NCBI RefSeq assembly: GCF_910596095.1
Contig: NC_056555.1
Location: 11,338,001-11,402,000 of the forward strand
Reading direction: 5' to 3'
DNA length: 64,000 nucleotides
Source of the DNA: Thunnus maccoyii
Lineage: Eukaryota; Chordata; Actinopteri; Scombriformes; Scombridae
The translations under genes were made by a program, and so were the position numbers. The notes under the pieces were generated by a model, which saw only the letters and a list, made by a program, of their open reading frames with translations, was not told where the DNA came from and searched no databases. This document shows positions 14,326 to 26,437 of the stretch, in pieces; positions within the stretch are counted from its first letter, which is position 1; each line of letters opens with the position of its first letter.

Positions 14326-17300
14326 ATGGCAACAACAGTGAAACTGAACACCGGTGCACAAATGCCCATTGTTGGACTGGGGACGTGGAAGGTGCGTGTA
14401 ATGTATTATTACTATCTTGCTACATTTAGCTTTAGTTAATAGTTAACTTAAGCTAGCTAAGCGCGAACAGAGAGTTCGTGACTGGAGACTAAGTTACATA
14501 AGTGTGTCGTTAAAGCTGTCTTTTCTCGAAATACCTAGAGAAAATTAAACTTAAAGTCGCCTTTAACTGCATTTTACGCTTAAAGTTTTTGTCACTTTGG
14601 CTAATTTACAACCATACAGCACCAACCTTGGCTAATGCGCTCCAGCAGCAGGTTTTGTATGACCCATGACCGTCGTGTGCAAAGCTGCTGCTGAGTCAGG
14701 TTACGCTGCACAGACGGTGGGCTTTTCATTGTAGTCTTTCATTCAGTGTAATTCACAAAAGGCACAATTAAGCTAGTCTACGTTCAGTTATAGGCACCGA
14801 CAATTACGTAACCTAACCCTATAAGTGCTTACTTAGCTCTTCATCGGGCGTCATCCCGGAGAGCTTATTTCCTGTCACTTGTGGACAGTTCAAGCTTTTG
14901 TGCACTTCATTTGAGAAGTCTGTCGTTTTCTGCTTACAGTGTATGCTTTTCTATAATAAAAATATCTAATAGTATTTAGTACGAGTTATGACATAGACAC
15001 ACGATAAGTAAATACCAGAGGTGGAAAGTAACTAAGTACATTTTCTCAAATACTATACTTAAGTACAATTTGGAGGTACTTGTACTTTACTAGAATATTT
15101 CCATTTTATACCACTTTATAGGCCTACTTTCACTCTACTACATTTCAGAGGGAAATATTGTACTTTCTACACCACTACATTTATTTGACAGCTTTTCAAA
15201 TGAAGATTTGACACAGTGGATAATATAACAAGCTTTTAAAATACAACACATTGTTAAAGGTGAAACCAGTGGTTTCCAACCTTTTTGTCTTTTGTCTTAC
15301 AAAAAACAGTGTGTAGTTGGGGTCACATTTCAGATGTCTATTATTCTTTCCTGTTTTTTATTCTGTCCTCTCCCATTAATCATCTCACGACCCCTCAGAT
15401 TTATCTGGTGACTCTTTGGAGGGGCCCGACCCCTAGGTTGGGAACCACTGGACTAAACTAAGTCACTGTATATAAAGTGGTTCAAACTATCAGTCAGAGG
15501 GACAAAACCACTACTTTGACTAATACGTCAACTACATCAAACTGATAATACTTATGTACTTTTACTCAAGTAGGAATTTTCATGGACTTTTATTTGTAAT
15601 GGAGTATTTTTACATTGCAGTATTGATACTTTTACTCGAGTAAATGATCTGAATACTTTGTCCACCACTGGTAAATACAGACTTTGTTGTCCACCAAGAG
15701 GAAAATTGACAGTCTGTACATGGTTTTCCTCCCACCACAAAAGACATAGGCTAAATATTAGGTATTAATAATGTCCCAGCCTAAATACACAAAAGAAGAG
15801 CTGGAGTACACGCTACCCCAAGAACAATATTTAAGTGTAATTAACTTATCTCATATCCATTATCAACCAAATTGTCCCGAAAACTGAACAGAGAAACTAA
15901 ATGAGGAACTAAAAGTCTCTTATAGACACTGGATAGCAGTGGCAGTTTTGTGCAATTTGTATGTATGTTACACTGAACACTATACAAATATTTATTAATG
16001 TGTTATGGTACGGTATATCTCAGAGGCCAGAGAGTTGCTAAGGTAAGCTACAGGGTGTACATCCGAACCAGTTCTAGTAAATAGTAGCTGTACCCTGTAT
16101 ACCACAATAACTTACCAACCATGTCTATTAGTCTCCCCCAGGAAAGGTTACAGAGGCAGTGAAAGCAGCCATTTCAGCGGGATACAGGCACATCGATGGG
16201 GCGTATGTCTACCAGAACGAGGCAGAGGTGGGAGAGGGTATTCACACCATGATCAAGGATGGAGTGGTCAAGAGGGAGGATCTTTTCATTGTTAGCAAGG
16301 TGAGTTGTCTGTGCATGACGTACAGATACGTGCCTTAATAAATATTTCTCCCACAAATGGGCATTCAAATTGACGTTTCCTGTTTATATACTGGATTCAA
16401 ACAGTATATACTAGCTCACCTATCCTTTCTTTTCATAGCTGTGGTGCACTTTCCATGAGAAGTCAATGGTGAGGCAAGGCTGTGAGAAGACTCTCAGTGA
16501 TCTCAAACTGGACTACCTAGACCTCTATCTAGTGCACTGGCCCATGGGTTTCAAGGTAGGAACACTATTTTCATGTCCTGCTTGACTCTGTCAGTGTGTC
16601 TGTGAGCAGAATGCACAGAATTAGACCATGTTAGATATCCCTTAGATGAAATTTCCTTTTACAGTGCTATCCGCACTCATATTTTGCAAGTTTCATTCAA
16701 GACTGAGCCTCCATACTGTCAACGTTGTAGTAATATGATGTAAACCTCATGGCTATAATTCATTTGTCATTACACAGGCTGGCAGTGAGCTATTTCCTTT
16801 GGACAGCGCAGGAGAGACGATCAATGATAATACTCACTTCCTGGAGACATGGGAGGTAAGTTATCAGCTTAAAACTTAAATATCAGGAAATTAAAGATCT
16901 AAACAATGATTCCTGATTATTGTGACCCAGTGGGGACATGTACAGACACATTCATAAAGGCAGAGGATCCACTACTAAAGAAAGTTGCTGGAGTTGGGGG
17001 GATCTAAGCAAGGTGTCTAGATGTGTTTAGCCTAGTGCAAGCTTAGAAAGTAATGGAACAAGACCTGAGATCAGTGAGGCATTGACACATTTTTTAGAGG
17101 TTTGGTTGATATCTAGAGGGCATACATTGGGTTCAGTACGAGTTACAACCTCTAAAAGTAACCTCAGTAAATGTCCCAATTAAACATGTTTTTTATGATC
17201 AATTTTCTCAGGGGATGGAGGAGCTGATGGACGCCGGTTTGGTGAAAACTATTGGTGTTTCCAACTTCAACAAGGAGCAGATTGAAGCCATTCTGAAAAA

Positions 17301-20300
17301 GCCAGGCCTCAAATACAAGCCTGCTGTCAACCAGGTACACTAAGGAACGTATTTACTCTTGGTACACATTCGTAGAAGGAAGACATAACACATTTCACCA
17401 GGTAACAATTGGGGCTCGATAATGTTTAACTTTACTTTTGCAGCCTTTTTAGATATAATATGGTTGAGTCATGGTTAGCATCTAGAGTGCTGAGCAGAAA
17501 GCAAACAGATACATTTCAAGATTGCGGTCCTTAAAGGGCAAGAGGCCATAATGCCATTATCTGTCGTCCCCTATCAGGTCTGAGAAATAAATGTCTTCTT
17601 AATTCGTAACGCGCCACAGCAGTCTCCCCTCAGGCTAGACCAATTAGCTGAGGCGACCTTATATTTTTGCTGTTTTTCAGAACCATCGTTCACCATCAAT
17701 GTCCTGTTTTGTCTGGTCTTGTTGTATATTAGATTACAGCACCATTCTCCTTCTGCCCTTTGTTACCAAACACAGAACAAAGTCATCTCAGAAATTGAAT
17801 ATCAGTGAATTTATCATAAAAAATAATGACAAAAAAGTACAGTAAGCTCTACATGGTTATGCCTAAAGCAATCATACAAATGTAGTCTTGTGCCTCACTG
17901 ATGTAAGCACTCATCAATTTCAACATTTTAGACATAGCAGGATGTGATGGATTAGGGAAAATTGAAAACTGTTATGTAAGACACTTTTCTTACGTAAATA
18001 TAGCTGACTTTGAATTGAACCAAATTGCCGAAACTCATCATCAGTCAAGATTATGCTCAGACATGAAAAATAATTTCAAGGGCTAGATGGTCACTGATAC
18101 AAAGTATTACTGTACCTTGTATTATGCAAAGCAAAATGTTTTTTAATATGTAACATAGTCTAATAACGTGTACTATTTACTGATTTGCTTTGAGCAGACA
18201 GGAGAAATATACCAGGACACGTTGTACATTATTACATTGTAGGCATTGAATTTCCATTATGAGTCAGTGCAACTTGCAGCGAATAAGCAGGCTCATTAAT
18301 TCATCATTTGTGTGTTTGTCTGTCTAGGTGGAATGCCACCCGTACCTGACTCAGGACAAGCTGATCAACTACTGCCACTCTCAGGGCATCGCAGTGACAG
18401 CTTACAGCCCCCTTGGGTCCCCTGACAGACCTTGGTCAGTTAGTAGAATAATTAATATTATAACAAAATATCAGGTATATGAAATAACAGTTCTGAAATC
18501 AGTAAATCAACACAGTGCTACAATATGGGTCATTTTTTGTTGATTGACAGTTCGGTATTTGTCAACCTCACTATGTCTGTCATGTCTCTTCGGTTAGTTT
18601 CAACTTGTGACTGTTGTTCCTCTTTGTCTATGTAGGTTGTCTGTGCGGCATATTTTGTTATGATTTAGACATTATGTAATTGCCCATTTTTTTGTTATCT
18701 CCACCAGGCATAAGTCTGGAGGAAATCATGTGTTTGGTCATGTGTGTCCATGTGTCCGTGCTTGTATCTGTCCGCAGCTAATCTCGCATAGTACTGGACC
18801 CATCAGCCTAATATTTTTTGTGCACATTTATGACTGTTTGCTCAAGGACCTCTCGTGGTTGCAGACAATTGTTGAAAAACCTATTTTATAATGCGTTTTA
18901 TACCGCCATTGACTGCTGACTCCTCATTCTTCTTAACCAGCTGGTAGGAGCAGCAAGTGCTCAACAACTGCAGCAAAAGGCATTTCCAGCAATCAGCTAG
19001 GCTAAAAACAAGTCCAGGCCTTTGTTGTAGCTCAAAAACTGACATCCATAGAAAAGTTTGGTCTCATCTTAAACTGAGCATCTGCAGATTAATTCCATAC
19101 CCCATATGTTATGATCCACCCACGATACGAGATGAATAAATCCCCATTTTTGATGACTTCACCGCCTTCTTGGCTGTAAGGGTGCGAGGAGGGACAATTG
19201 AGTGAGATTCAACTCTTCCTTGTTTGGGAGGAAAGAGGGAGGTAGTGTAGGTAGGTATTTTGTGTGGTGTGTGAGAACAAAATGTTCTAAATAATAGCAA
19301 CGTTTAAATTGAGAAGTTTGGATTTACCGTCCTGTTTATTGTTACTTTAAGTTTATTCAGTTGGGTGAACAAAGGAGGACGCTTGCTTACAATACCATCA
19401 CACTATTCTATGCATCTAAAAGAAAACTGAGTCTGTACATGCCCTCAGACACACCTAGTGGACATGTGTATTCTGCTGAGTGCACTCCTCTAGTTTGGGT
19501 GTGTTTTTGACTGATAATCTTAATTTTGCGTAGAGATACCATTGCGTCTTTGAGGCCCTGTTCTTGGTCTCATGTTGCTTTGAAAAAGCACACATAACGG
19601 TGTTGATAGTTTAAACAGCTGCTCATATTTTGTAGCAATTTTTGATTGTGATTAAGTGACTTGAGAGCAAACCCTTTTCTGACTCCTGATTGAGTCCTGT
19701 AAATGATAATGAATGTTGTGTTTAAATTGCAGGGCTAAACCAGAAGACCCTTCACTGTTGGAGGATCCCAACATTAAGGCTATTGCTGAGAAACACAAGA
19801 AGACACCTGCTCAGGTACGGCACTCACATTTGCTCAAACACAATGTAAACAAAACCAAATTAAACAAAGCTTAGAATAACTGTCGCACACAAAAAAGACT
19901 GCATGTTCCTTTTTCCAGTCAGACTTGTATTTATAAAGAACAATGTGTATCTTTAGTCTGAGGTTATTCTCAGTAGTAGTAGTAGTAGTAGTAGGAATTG
20001 ACACAAATGCAAGAAAGATAAATGTGGTATAAATACCATTCACATGACCTTAACTGTTGTTGGGTAAAAGTTATAACCCCTGTCACGTTCAAATGTTAAT
20101 TCCCTGCCAGGTCCTGATCCGCTTCCACATTCAGAGGAACGTGATCGTAATTCCCAAGTCGATCACACCTCACCGCATTCAGGAGAATTTCCAGGTAATT
20201 AGCAAAGAAATAGTTCAAATATTGCCGGGATTAGCCCTCAATCTGCTTTACTTACACCCCCTTTTGGCTCATGTATGAAGACTGTTGTTTAAATCCTTGC

Positions 20301-20534
20301 AGGTGTTCGACTTTGAACTAACTGAGGGGGAAATGAAGACTATACTAGGATTCAACAGGAACTGGAGAGTCTGTCCCATGCAATGGTGAGATTGTGGTCT
20401 TTTGTGTTTAGTCTATAACATTGTTAAGAAGATGTTGTGCATCAGGGAACATTTTTTGATCTTACCTTTTGTTTTTTTTTTCTCTCTATAGGAGCACAAA
20501 GCACAAGGACTATCCATTTAACGCTGAATTCTGA
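14326..20534 (+). CDS. akr1b1: AKR1B-type aldo-keto reductase (aldose reductase-like), 316 aa, ten exons
   Basis: Cytosolic NADPH-dependent carbonyl reductase of the AKR1B (aldose reductase) family, reducing aldehydes and sugars. Coding exons: 14326-14391, 16132-16299, 16439-16555, 16778-16855, 17212-17334, 18328-18434, 19733-19814, 20111-20194, 20303-20385 and 20492-20534. All introns are GT-AG and the joined frame is 951 bp with no internal stop. The first exon reads [20 protein letters not shown]. The catalytic tetrad is visible: Asp44 and Tyr49 in [11 protein letters not shown], Lys78 in SKLW and His111 in LVHWP. The cofactor-site phrase VIPKSITP and the C-terminal [10 protein letters not shown] are present. 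Tryptophan after His111 and cysteine in NRNWRVC (Cys298 of human AKR1B1) are kept. The start lies at the family's normal N-terminus. It converges on a paralog at 22629-26437. The family is certain, but orthology to one mammalian AKR1B member is not. Confidence 0.95.
14689..14698 (-). promoter_or_regulatory. Candidate antioxidant-response/Maf recognition site in intron 1
   Basis: On the - strand the bases read TGACTCAGCA, matching the antioxidant-response core TGACnnnGC and half of a T-type MARE. It sits about 360 bp downstream of the start codon, within the first part of intron 1. Mammalian AKR1B genes are known Nrf2 targets. Function here is inferred from the motif alone. Confidence 0.4.
15016..15670. 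mobile_element. Tol2-like hAT MITE in AKR1B intron 1, with perfect 8-bp target duplication
   Basis: The left end is CAGAGGTGGAAAGTAACTAA and the right end is TGAATACTTTGTCCACCACTG. The element is flanked on both sides by GTAAATAC (15008-15015 and 15671-15678), an exact 8-bp target-site duplication, the hallmark of hAT elements. It has no transposase ORF. A second hAT MITE is nested inside at 15267-15450. Confidence 0.9.
15267..15450. mobile_element. Nested hAT MITE (CAGTGGTTCCCAACC family)
   Basis: Inverted ends CAGTGGTTTCCAACCTTTTT and AGGTTGGGAACCACTG mark a 184-bp element inside the larger MITE. The flanking octamers GGTGAAAC and GACTAAAC agree at 5 of 8 positions, which fits a decayed 8-bp target duplication. 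Confidence 0.8.
19971..19994. repeat. (AGT)n microsatellite
   Basis: Seven consecutive AGT units in intron 7 of the + strand AKR1B gene. Confidence 0.8.
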
Positions 20535-20744
20535 AATGAAAAATGCTGATTTTCCACAGGATTACAGTGGTTGCTGTGGTTTGCTTCGCTCTATACTGCT
20601 TGGTTCCTATTCTTTAGAGCAGGTGGCCTTGCATCTGTTTTTCATTATTATGGTACATTTCTCAGAAGAAATGCCCACTTCTTTTGTTTACCCACTTCAT
20701 CTCGTTACAGTTTTACACACACTCCAAAGTTGAAAAAGCTCCAA

Positions 20745-20750
20745 AATAAA
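20745..20750 (+). terminator. Polyadenylation signal of the + strand AKR1B gene
   Basis: AATAAA lies 211 bp after the TGA stop, a sensible distance for a short 3' UTR. It is the first canonical signal downstream. Confidence 0.6.
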
Positions 20751-21976
20751 TCAATAGAAATTAATACTGTGGTATCAGTTTTGCATTTGTACAATCGAGA
20801 CTCTTCACTTGAACACATGTGAGCACAAGAATGTATTTGTTTTCTGTGTGTAGCAAATTCTACTGTTAAAGTTTGTTGTCAATGTGGTGTGTTGAGTTAC
20901 TGAAGAACAAAAATGCGTGCCATATAATGTACAGATTTCAGATACAACTCTGAGTTAGTTCTGGAAATAGAATATTGTTTTGTTTTATTTGAAGTTTTAC
21001 ATGTTTGTAGTGTCAAATGTAAGAAAACAATCTAACAAATAATACTCATAGCTAAACCACAAGTGAAAATCAGTATTTTAATCAAAACACGTTTTTATAG
21101 CACAAATATGATACTTCAAAAACATTCTCATTTATAAACCTGTCGTTCTCCAAATTTCTCTTTCATAACAGTATTTTTCCTGTTTGACTGCCAAGAATAA
21201 TTCCTGTCACAGCACTATTATCTTGACTTGCCTCAGGATGATGAAGCACTTCTCGTTATTATGAGTCATATATGGCTCTTCATGTGGAATCATGTGTATT
21301 AAGCCTGTTGCGGAATAGCTGCTTTCACTTCCCATATGAACTGTTTGTAAAGCATTGCAATCCTGTCCTGTGGAACAAAATAAACTGAAGAGACTACTCA
21401 GAAACTGTTTATGCCTCTTAATGTCCACTAGGGGTCAGAAAAGCCAATGGTGAGAGTGAAACGAGGAATGCATGAACTGCTGTGTGGTGCTATGAGGAGC
21501 TGTCAGTGACACACAGGTTAACACACTTTTAAATGTAGTGTGATATGTTTTTTGTGACATACAATTTGCTTATTTTGCCCCTCTAGTAAGTGTTGACAAG
21601 TCTTCCTTTAGCTTTCATGCACCAGAGGTGTGCCCTACTGTCTCTATGAGTCTTATATAACAGCCATTTGAGTGCAAGTATCCATATTTATGACAAGTAA
21701 GAAGTTGAAGTAGCAATGAATGTTTATTATCCTCCTGTCAGGCAGGAAATTAAGGCTGTAAACAAAGAAAATGGACCAACAGTCTCAGGTGTGAGTCAGC
21801 AGAAAGATCTGAGAACTGTGATAACTAAGATGTTATCAAGTCTGGGGAGGCAGGAGGACTGATTCAACTCAATGGAGGAGAAAGGTTTAACAGCAGAGAT
21901 TAAATGTCAATATTTTGTCAGGTCAGATAGTTCACATACTGTTTTGGCTGGATTGTCACACAGCATTCATATTATA

Positions 21977-22060
21977 GGCAAGGCAAGTTTATTAAAGTAG
22001 TACATGAACAGAAAGGAAATTCAAAGTGGTTTACATAAAGAATTAAAAACATATACAGCA
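21977..22060 (+). repeat. L2-type LINE 3'-end or derived SINE fragment
   Basis: The phrases GGCAAGGCAAGTTTATT and TTCAAAGTGGTTTACATAAA match a very common teleost repeat tail in which GGCAAGGCAAGTTTATTTATATAGC leads to CAATTCAAAGTGCTTTACA. Only this short piece is present, between the two convergent AKR1B genes. Confidence 0.55.
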
Positions 22061-22297
22061 TAGAAACAGGTTAGACATATAAATATTTCATGAAAAAGGA
22101 CTAACATAATCAATATTACAAACACTGCAACAATTGTGGGTCACATTAGGTTTATTGCTAGTAGTATTTTGTTACCATGATCATACAGTACATAGATTTA
22201 TCTTGACACATAAAGAAATTAGGCCATTTTGTCAACTAATTCATGTTGCAGTGTTTTGTAACACTTCAAAAGATTTGTTTGGATTGTATTTCATTAT

Positions 22298-22303
22298 TTT
22301 ATT
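22298..22303 (-). terminator. Candidate polyadenylation signal of the - strand AKR1B gene
   Basis: AATAAA on the - strand, about 330 bp past the stop codon. A second - strand AATAAA lies near 22148, so the exact 3' end is uncertain. Confidence 0.45.
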
Positions 22304-22628
22304 GTGTGGTCGGTGCACTCTTCGCACTCTACTTATGTTTATAAGGAATTATCTTAGATTACAGATCCATATTCCCAAATATAGTTGTACTGTCTATTAT
22401 CCTCTAACTTTCTCTGTGGATAACTTTAGCAAAACAAGCAGACTGTGTCTGTAACCCACAAATGCTTTCATTTGTCATTCATTAATTCAAAACATTCAAA
22501 ACATTCATTCATTCAGTAGCAAAGATTATAAAACAGTAATCCAGATAAAAGTGAAGATTTTGAATAAAAAGAATGCTCAGTAGTAGATGAAAAGAAAGAA
22601 AAAACTATGCAGCATACTGTCTGATGTG

Positions 22629-25600
22629 TTAGTATTCTGAATTCAGTGGGAAATCTTTGTGTTTTGAGCCCCTGTAGAGAAACAATGAGAAACATACATT
22701 ACTTGTGCTTTGCTGGTAATGACAATGCACCCAGTAACCTCATCTCAAGCTTAAAGAAATTTGATTAGATCCAGCTGTTAACCCATCATATCTCTTCCTG
22801 TTGTTCTCTTTTCCCTGTTTTCATGTCTACTCACCATGGCATGGGGAAACCTCTCCAATTTTTGTTCAAGCTCAGCATGACCTTTATGTCGTCTTCACTT
22901 AATGCAAAGTCAAACACCTAAAAGAGAGAGTAACAGCCAAGCAGCTCAGATCCTCAGTAAAACTATAGTTTAAAATTAGCCAGTATTAATGACAAAAATA
23001 CGACAAAAATAATTATCTTCCACAGTTTGAGGATTGTTATACTGTACCTGGAAATTCTCCTTGATTCGATTGGGCGTGACTGACTTGGCAATGACAATCA
23101 CATTCCTCTGGATGTGGAACCTGATAAGAACCTGGTTGGGACAGTGCATAGCATTGTTTAAGTATTATTCAGGGGTCTTCTGGAAAATCTTTGCATGACC
23201 ACATTTGTGATGGACGGACACACAATACTGTACTGTTTAATTTGCCACTTTTGTAACAAACATCCACCATGTGACAACACTGACATATGCTCCTTTCTGA
23301 CTTCCATTATTTGACTTAGAATGGAGCTTTACATAATTATGGACAAAGAGGTTATGCACCCATCAACCAAAACACATACAAATATCACTACAATACAGCA
23401 ACTGTCTCTACTAGTTTGTGTCGTACACTCGTGCTACTGCTGTCTGCTCTGATCTTTACACCCAATATGTGCTTTACTTTGTATTGCTAATAACTGGAGA
23501 ATGTGGAGCGTATACTGCTGTTATTATTTATGAATTACAAGGCATTTTGGATAAATGGCACAATATGTGCTCCATTACAAAATTTAGCTTTGCATCTCAA
23601 ACTTCAAGAGCCCCTGCAGACAGGTTTTAAGACATATAAAATACTCTTGGAATAATAATTTTTTCCAGATACATTTCTCCAAAACAGTTCAATCATGTCC
23701 TTAAAAATGTTAAAATTACATCTGCTTCTTCTCCCTCATTGAAAAATCCAGAATATATGAAAGTGCAAACATTTCAAAATTGTTAAATACTTCAGTGTAT
23801 GTGCACCAGAGGCTTCGAGTTTCCACATTACACTTGTGTAAGTTGAATACTGGACAATTGGCTTCCAAAACTACTTGTGATGTCACAAATCCTGCTCGTA
23901 GGAACACATCTTTTAAGTCAGATTTAAGGTTAAGCTTAAGATTTAAGGTGAACTTTCCCCCCTTCAACACATGTATGGTCTTCTAGTGTCAAACTCTGTA
24001 CATATACTGTATCATTCTGCTCACTGAAGCTCAAACATCCAAGTGAAATAACAAAAACCTTAGGTAGATGATTTTCTTTCCTACCTGTGCAGGACTCTTG
24101 TTGTACTTGTTGGCGATAGCCTTTATCTTAGGTTCCTCCAGGAGAGAGGGCTCTTCAGATGAAGCCCTTTAGTAAATAAAATTTTTTTAAAAATACAATA
24201 TGCAACAGTTGACATGTAAATCTGTGGATGCTATTCTATGAGTGCTGCTCACCAGGGTCTGTCAGGGGAGCCCAGAGGGCTATAAGCTGTCACTGAGATG
24301 CCCTTTGAATGGCAGTAGCTGATCAGCTTCTCCTGGATCAGGAATGGGTGGCACTCAATCTGCACACACAGATACATATCACTCAAACACACCCTTACAT
24401 ATCCTTTCTTTTACATTATGTTACATATTGGCAATCTTGTGTTGCACCTGGTTGGTGGCCGGCTTGTACTTGAGGCCTGGCTTGTTGAGTATGGCCTCAG
24501 TCTGGTCCTTGTTGAAGTTAGAGATGCCGATAGCCTTGACCAACCCGGCATCTACTAGCTCTTCCATAGCCTATTAGACACATTGCACGCTTGTATTAGT
24601 AATGCATCTTGTTTTAAAATGTCAAAGGTGCTACTGTTTATGTGTTCATCTATAGTTTGATGCAAGTTGCCAGCAGTCAGTGTGTCAGTTTGAAACTTAT
24701 GGGTCCCTTAAATTACCTTCCAAGTGTCTAAGAAGTTGCTGCCATCAGAAATGATCTTGCCGTCCTCATCAAAAGGAAAAAGATCGTCCCCTGGCTGCAG
24801 TGGTAAAAATAAAAACGTTAAAGTCAGAACATGAATTCATTTCATTCTTATTCCTGATAATAAAACTTGTATGCATCCACAATATATAAACCGTTTTTCT
24901 TAGCTATCATAGTAGAGGTGGAGGTTGCAGAGCAAATGTTAAGTAGGGAAACATAACAGTCTGGGGCCCACAACGTGTAACTGTTACACAATTCACTGAG
25001 GTCAGGTTTGCTTAGACAAGTAAACTAGACCAAAGGTTCAACTTGAACATAATCTTTTGATGGTGCTGGTCCTACAAACTTCTGTTTTCTCTGGCTAAGA
25101 CAGGGCTGTAGTATGCAAACCTTCATTCCCATAGGGAAGTGCATGAGATATAGGTCCAGGTAGTCCAGTTTCAGGTCATTGAGAGTCTTCTCACAGGCCT
25201 TCCTCACTAGAGATGGAAGGTGGAAGGTGCACCATAACTATGGAAAACAAAGAGATTTTAATAAATATACCTGTTGGTGTGATGTGAGGGTAGGGCAAAC
25301 TGGTAATCTGGTGGTAATACTTCAGTATTATTATGTCAAATAATCTCCGGGAGGGACCAAGTCACATACAGTATGTGGCTACTGTAAATAGTAAATTGCA
25401 TGTGATGATTACATTGGAGGGGAGAGAACTAAATGTAAAATAGAAGAGGCACCTGACCAACAACAAGTCTGTCCACAGAGTACACTCCATTTTCAGACTC
25501 AAAGTTGTATAAACTCATCATCCCCCTATCCTTCCTCACCAGCTGACAAAAAATAGAATAAATGCACCACAAATTTTAAAGGTGGTAACTAACTCTGTTA

Positions 25601-26437
25601 GAGAAAAACAGATTCAAATTGAGAAAATATGTAGATTTACCTATATATTTTTGTAACTTTTTATTGACTTTTGCTGTTTACCTTACTGACGATGAATAGA
25701 TCCTCTCTCTTCACCACTCCTTGGTCCATCATGGTATGAATTCCAGCCCCAACTTCTTCTTCATTTTGGTACACATAAGCACCATCGATGTGCCTGTAAC
25801 CAGCACTTATAGCCACTTTTACGGCCTCAGTGACTTTTCCTGGTTCTGCCTAGTGAGGTAGGGAGATACAAAAAACAGGAAATTACAGACACAGATAAGC
25901 ATCCAACTGTGGCATTGATTGTCTTTTATGTGTGGTTCTGGCTTTATATCAGTGAATGAATAGGTTCTATTCAGAATATATGAAATAGTAAGAAATGAGT
26001 GCATGTAAAGGGCATGTTATCAATGCTGGCATCACCAGTATGACTACTGCTAAATTCATCTGTTCAGGCAGAGGTTAGTGTGCCGTAAAATATTACTCAT
26101 CTGGATGAGTTTCGGATCATGCTGACGTCAGGCAGAATTAACCAGTTCACTGTATTGCAAATACACTACCTAAACAATAAATGTCACTATACTCTTGTAC
26201 TTTCTAACTTAGTTTGTAGGTAGATTAGATTAAGGAAAACAGATACAGGCAATAGAACCCCTGAAATGTAAACAGAACTGAGAGGACATGAGTAGAGGCT
26301 CCGTATCCAGTCCGTCCATTCATATTTTTTCTAAACATTTTCTATTATTAGGATCAAATGTTCAGCCTTACCCTCCATGTCCCTAGACCCATAATAGGCA
26401 TCTTTGCTCCATTGTTGAGTGTAACTGCAGGTATCAT
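22629..26437 (-). CDS. AKR1B-type aldo-keto reductase paralog, 316 aa, ten exons
   Basis: Second NADPH-dependent aldo-keto reductase of the AKR1B family, on the opposite strand. Exons in coding order: 26372-26437, 25682-25849, 25121-25237, 24717-24794, 24448-24570, 24253-24359, 24085-24166, 23048-23131, 22835-22917 and 22629-22671. Each has exactly the length of the matching exon in the + strand gene, totalling 951 bp without internal stops. The protein begins [20 protein letters not shown] and ends [10 protein letters not shown]. Asp, Tyr, Lys and His of the catalytic tetrad are all kept ([20 protein letters not shown]). Two pocket positions differ from the neighbour: the usual Trp after the catalytic His is Phe, and the usual Cys298 position is Phe (NKNWRGFP). 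An active enzyme with shifted substrate range is likely. It is a tail-to-tail inverted duplicate of the gene at 14326-20534. Confidence 0.93.
23605..24055 (+). repeat. Unclassified interspersed repeat, copy A
   Basis: Shares long, gapped similarity with 41773-42215 and 42905-43905. Common phrases include TCTCCCTCAT, AAATCCAGAATATATGAA, GAGGCTTCGAGTTTCCACAT, TTGTGATGTCACAAATCCTGC and GAAGCTCAAACATCCAA. It sits in the intron between exons 7 and 8 of the - strand AKR1B gene, ending about 30 bp before exon 7. I could not find clear terminal inverted repeats, so the class is unknown. Confidence 0.7.
26120..26131 (+). promoter_or_regulatory. Candidate C-type Maf recognition element / CRE in intron 1
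   Basis: TGCTGACGTCAG contains a palindromic CRE (TGACGTCA). Its 12 bases match the C-type MARE consensus TGCTGACGTCAGCA, with the next two bases differing. It lies about 240 bp inside intron 1 of the - strand AKR1B gene, in a place comparable to the candidate site in the paralog. Function is inferred. Confidence 0.35.

Noticed and set aside
18435-18543. Extension of AKR1B exon 6 into the intron
   Set aside because: The open frame runs on past the splice donor by chance. Family alignment places the junction at PDRPW, and the phase fits the next exon.
18700-18900. Possible decayed repeat in AKR1B intron 6 (CTCCACCAGGCATAAGTCTG region)
   Set aside because: It looks like a familiar fish interspersed repeat, but I found no second copy in the window and no ends, so I did not list it.
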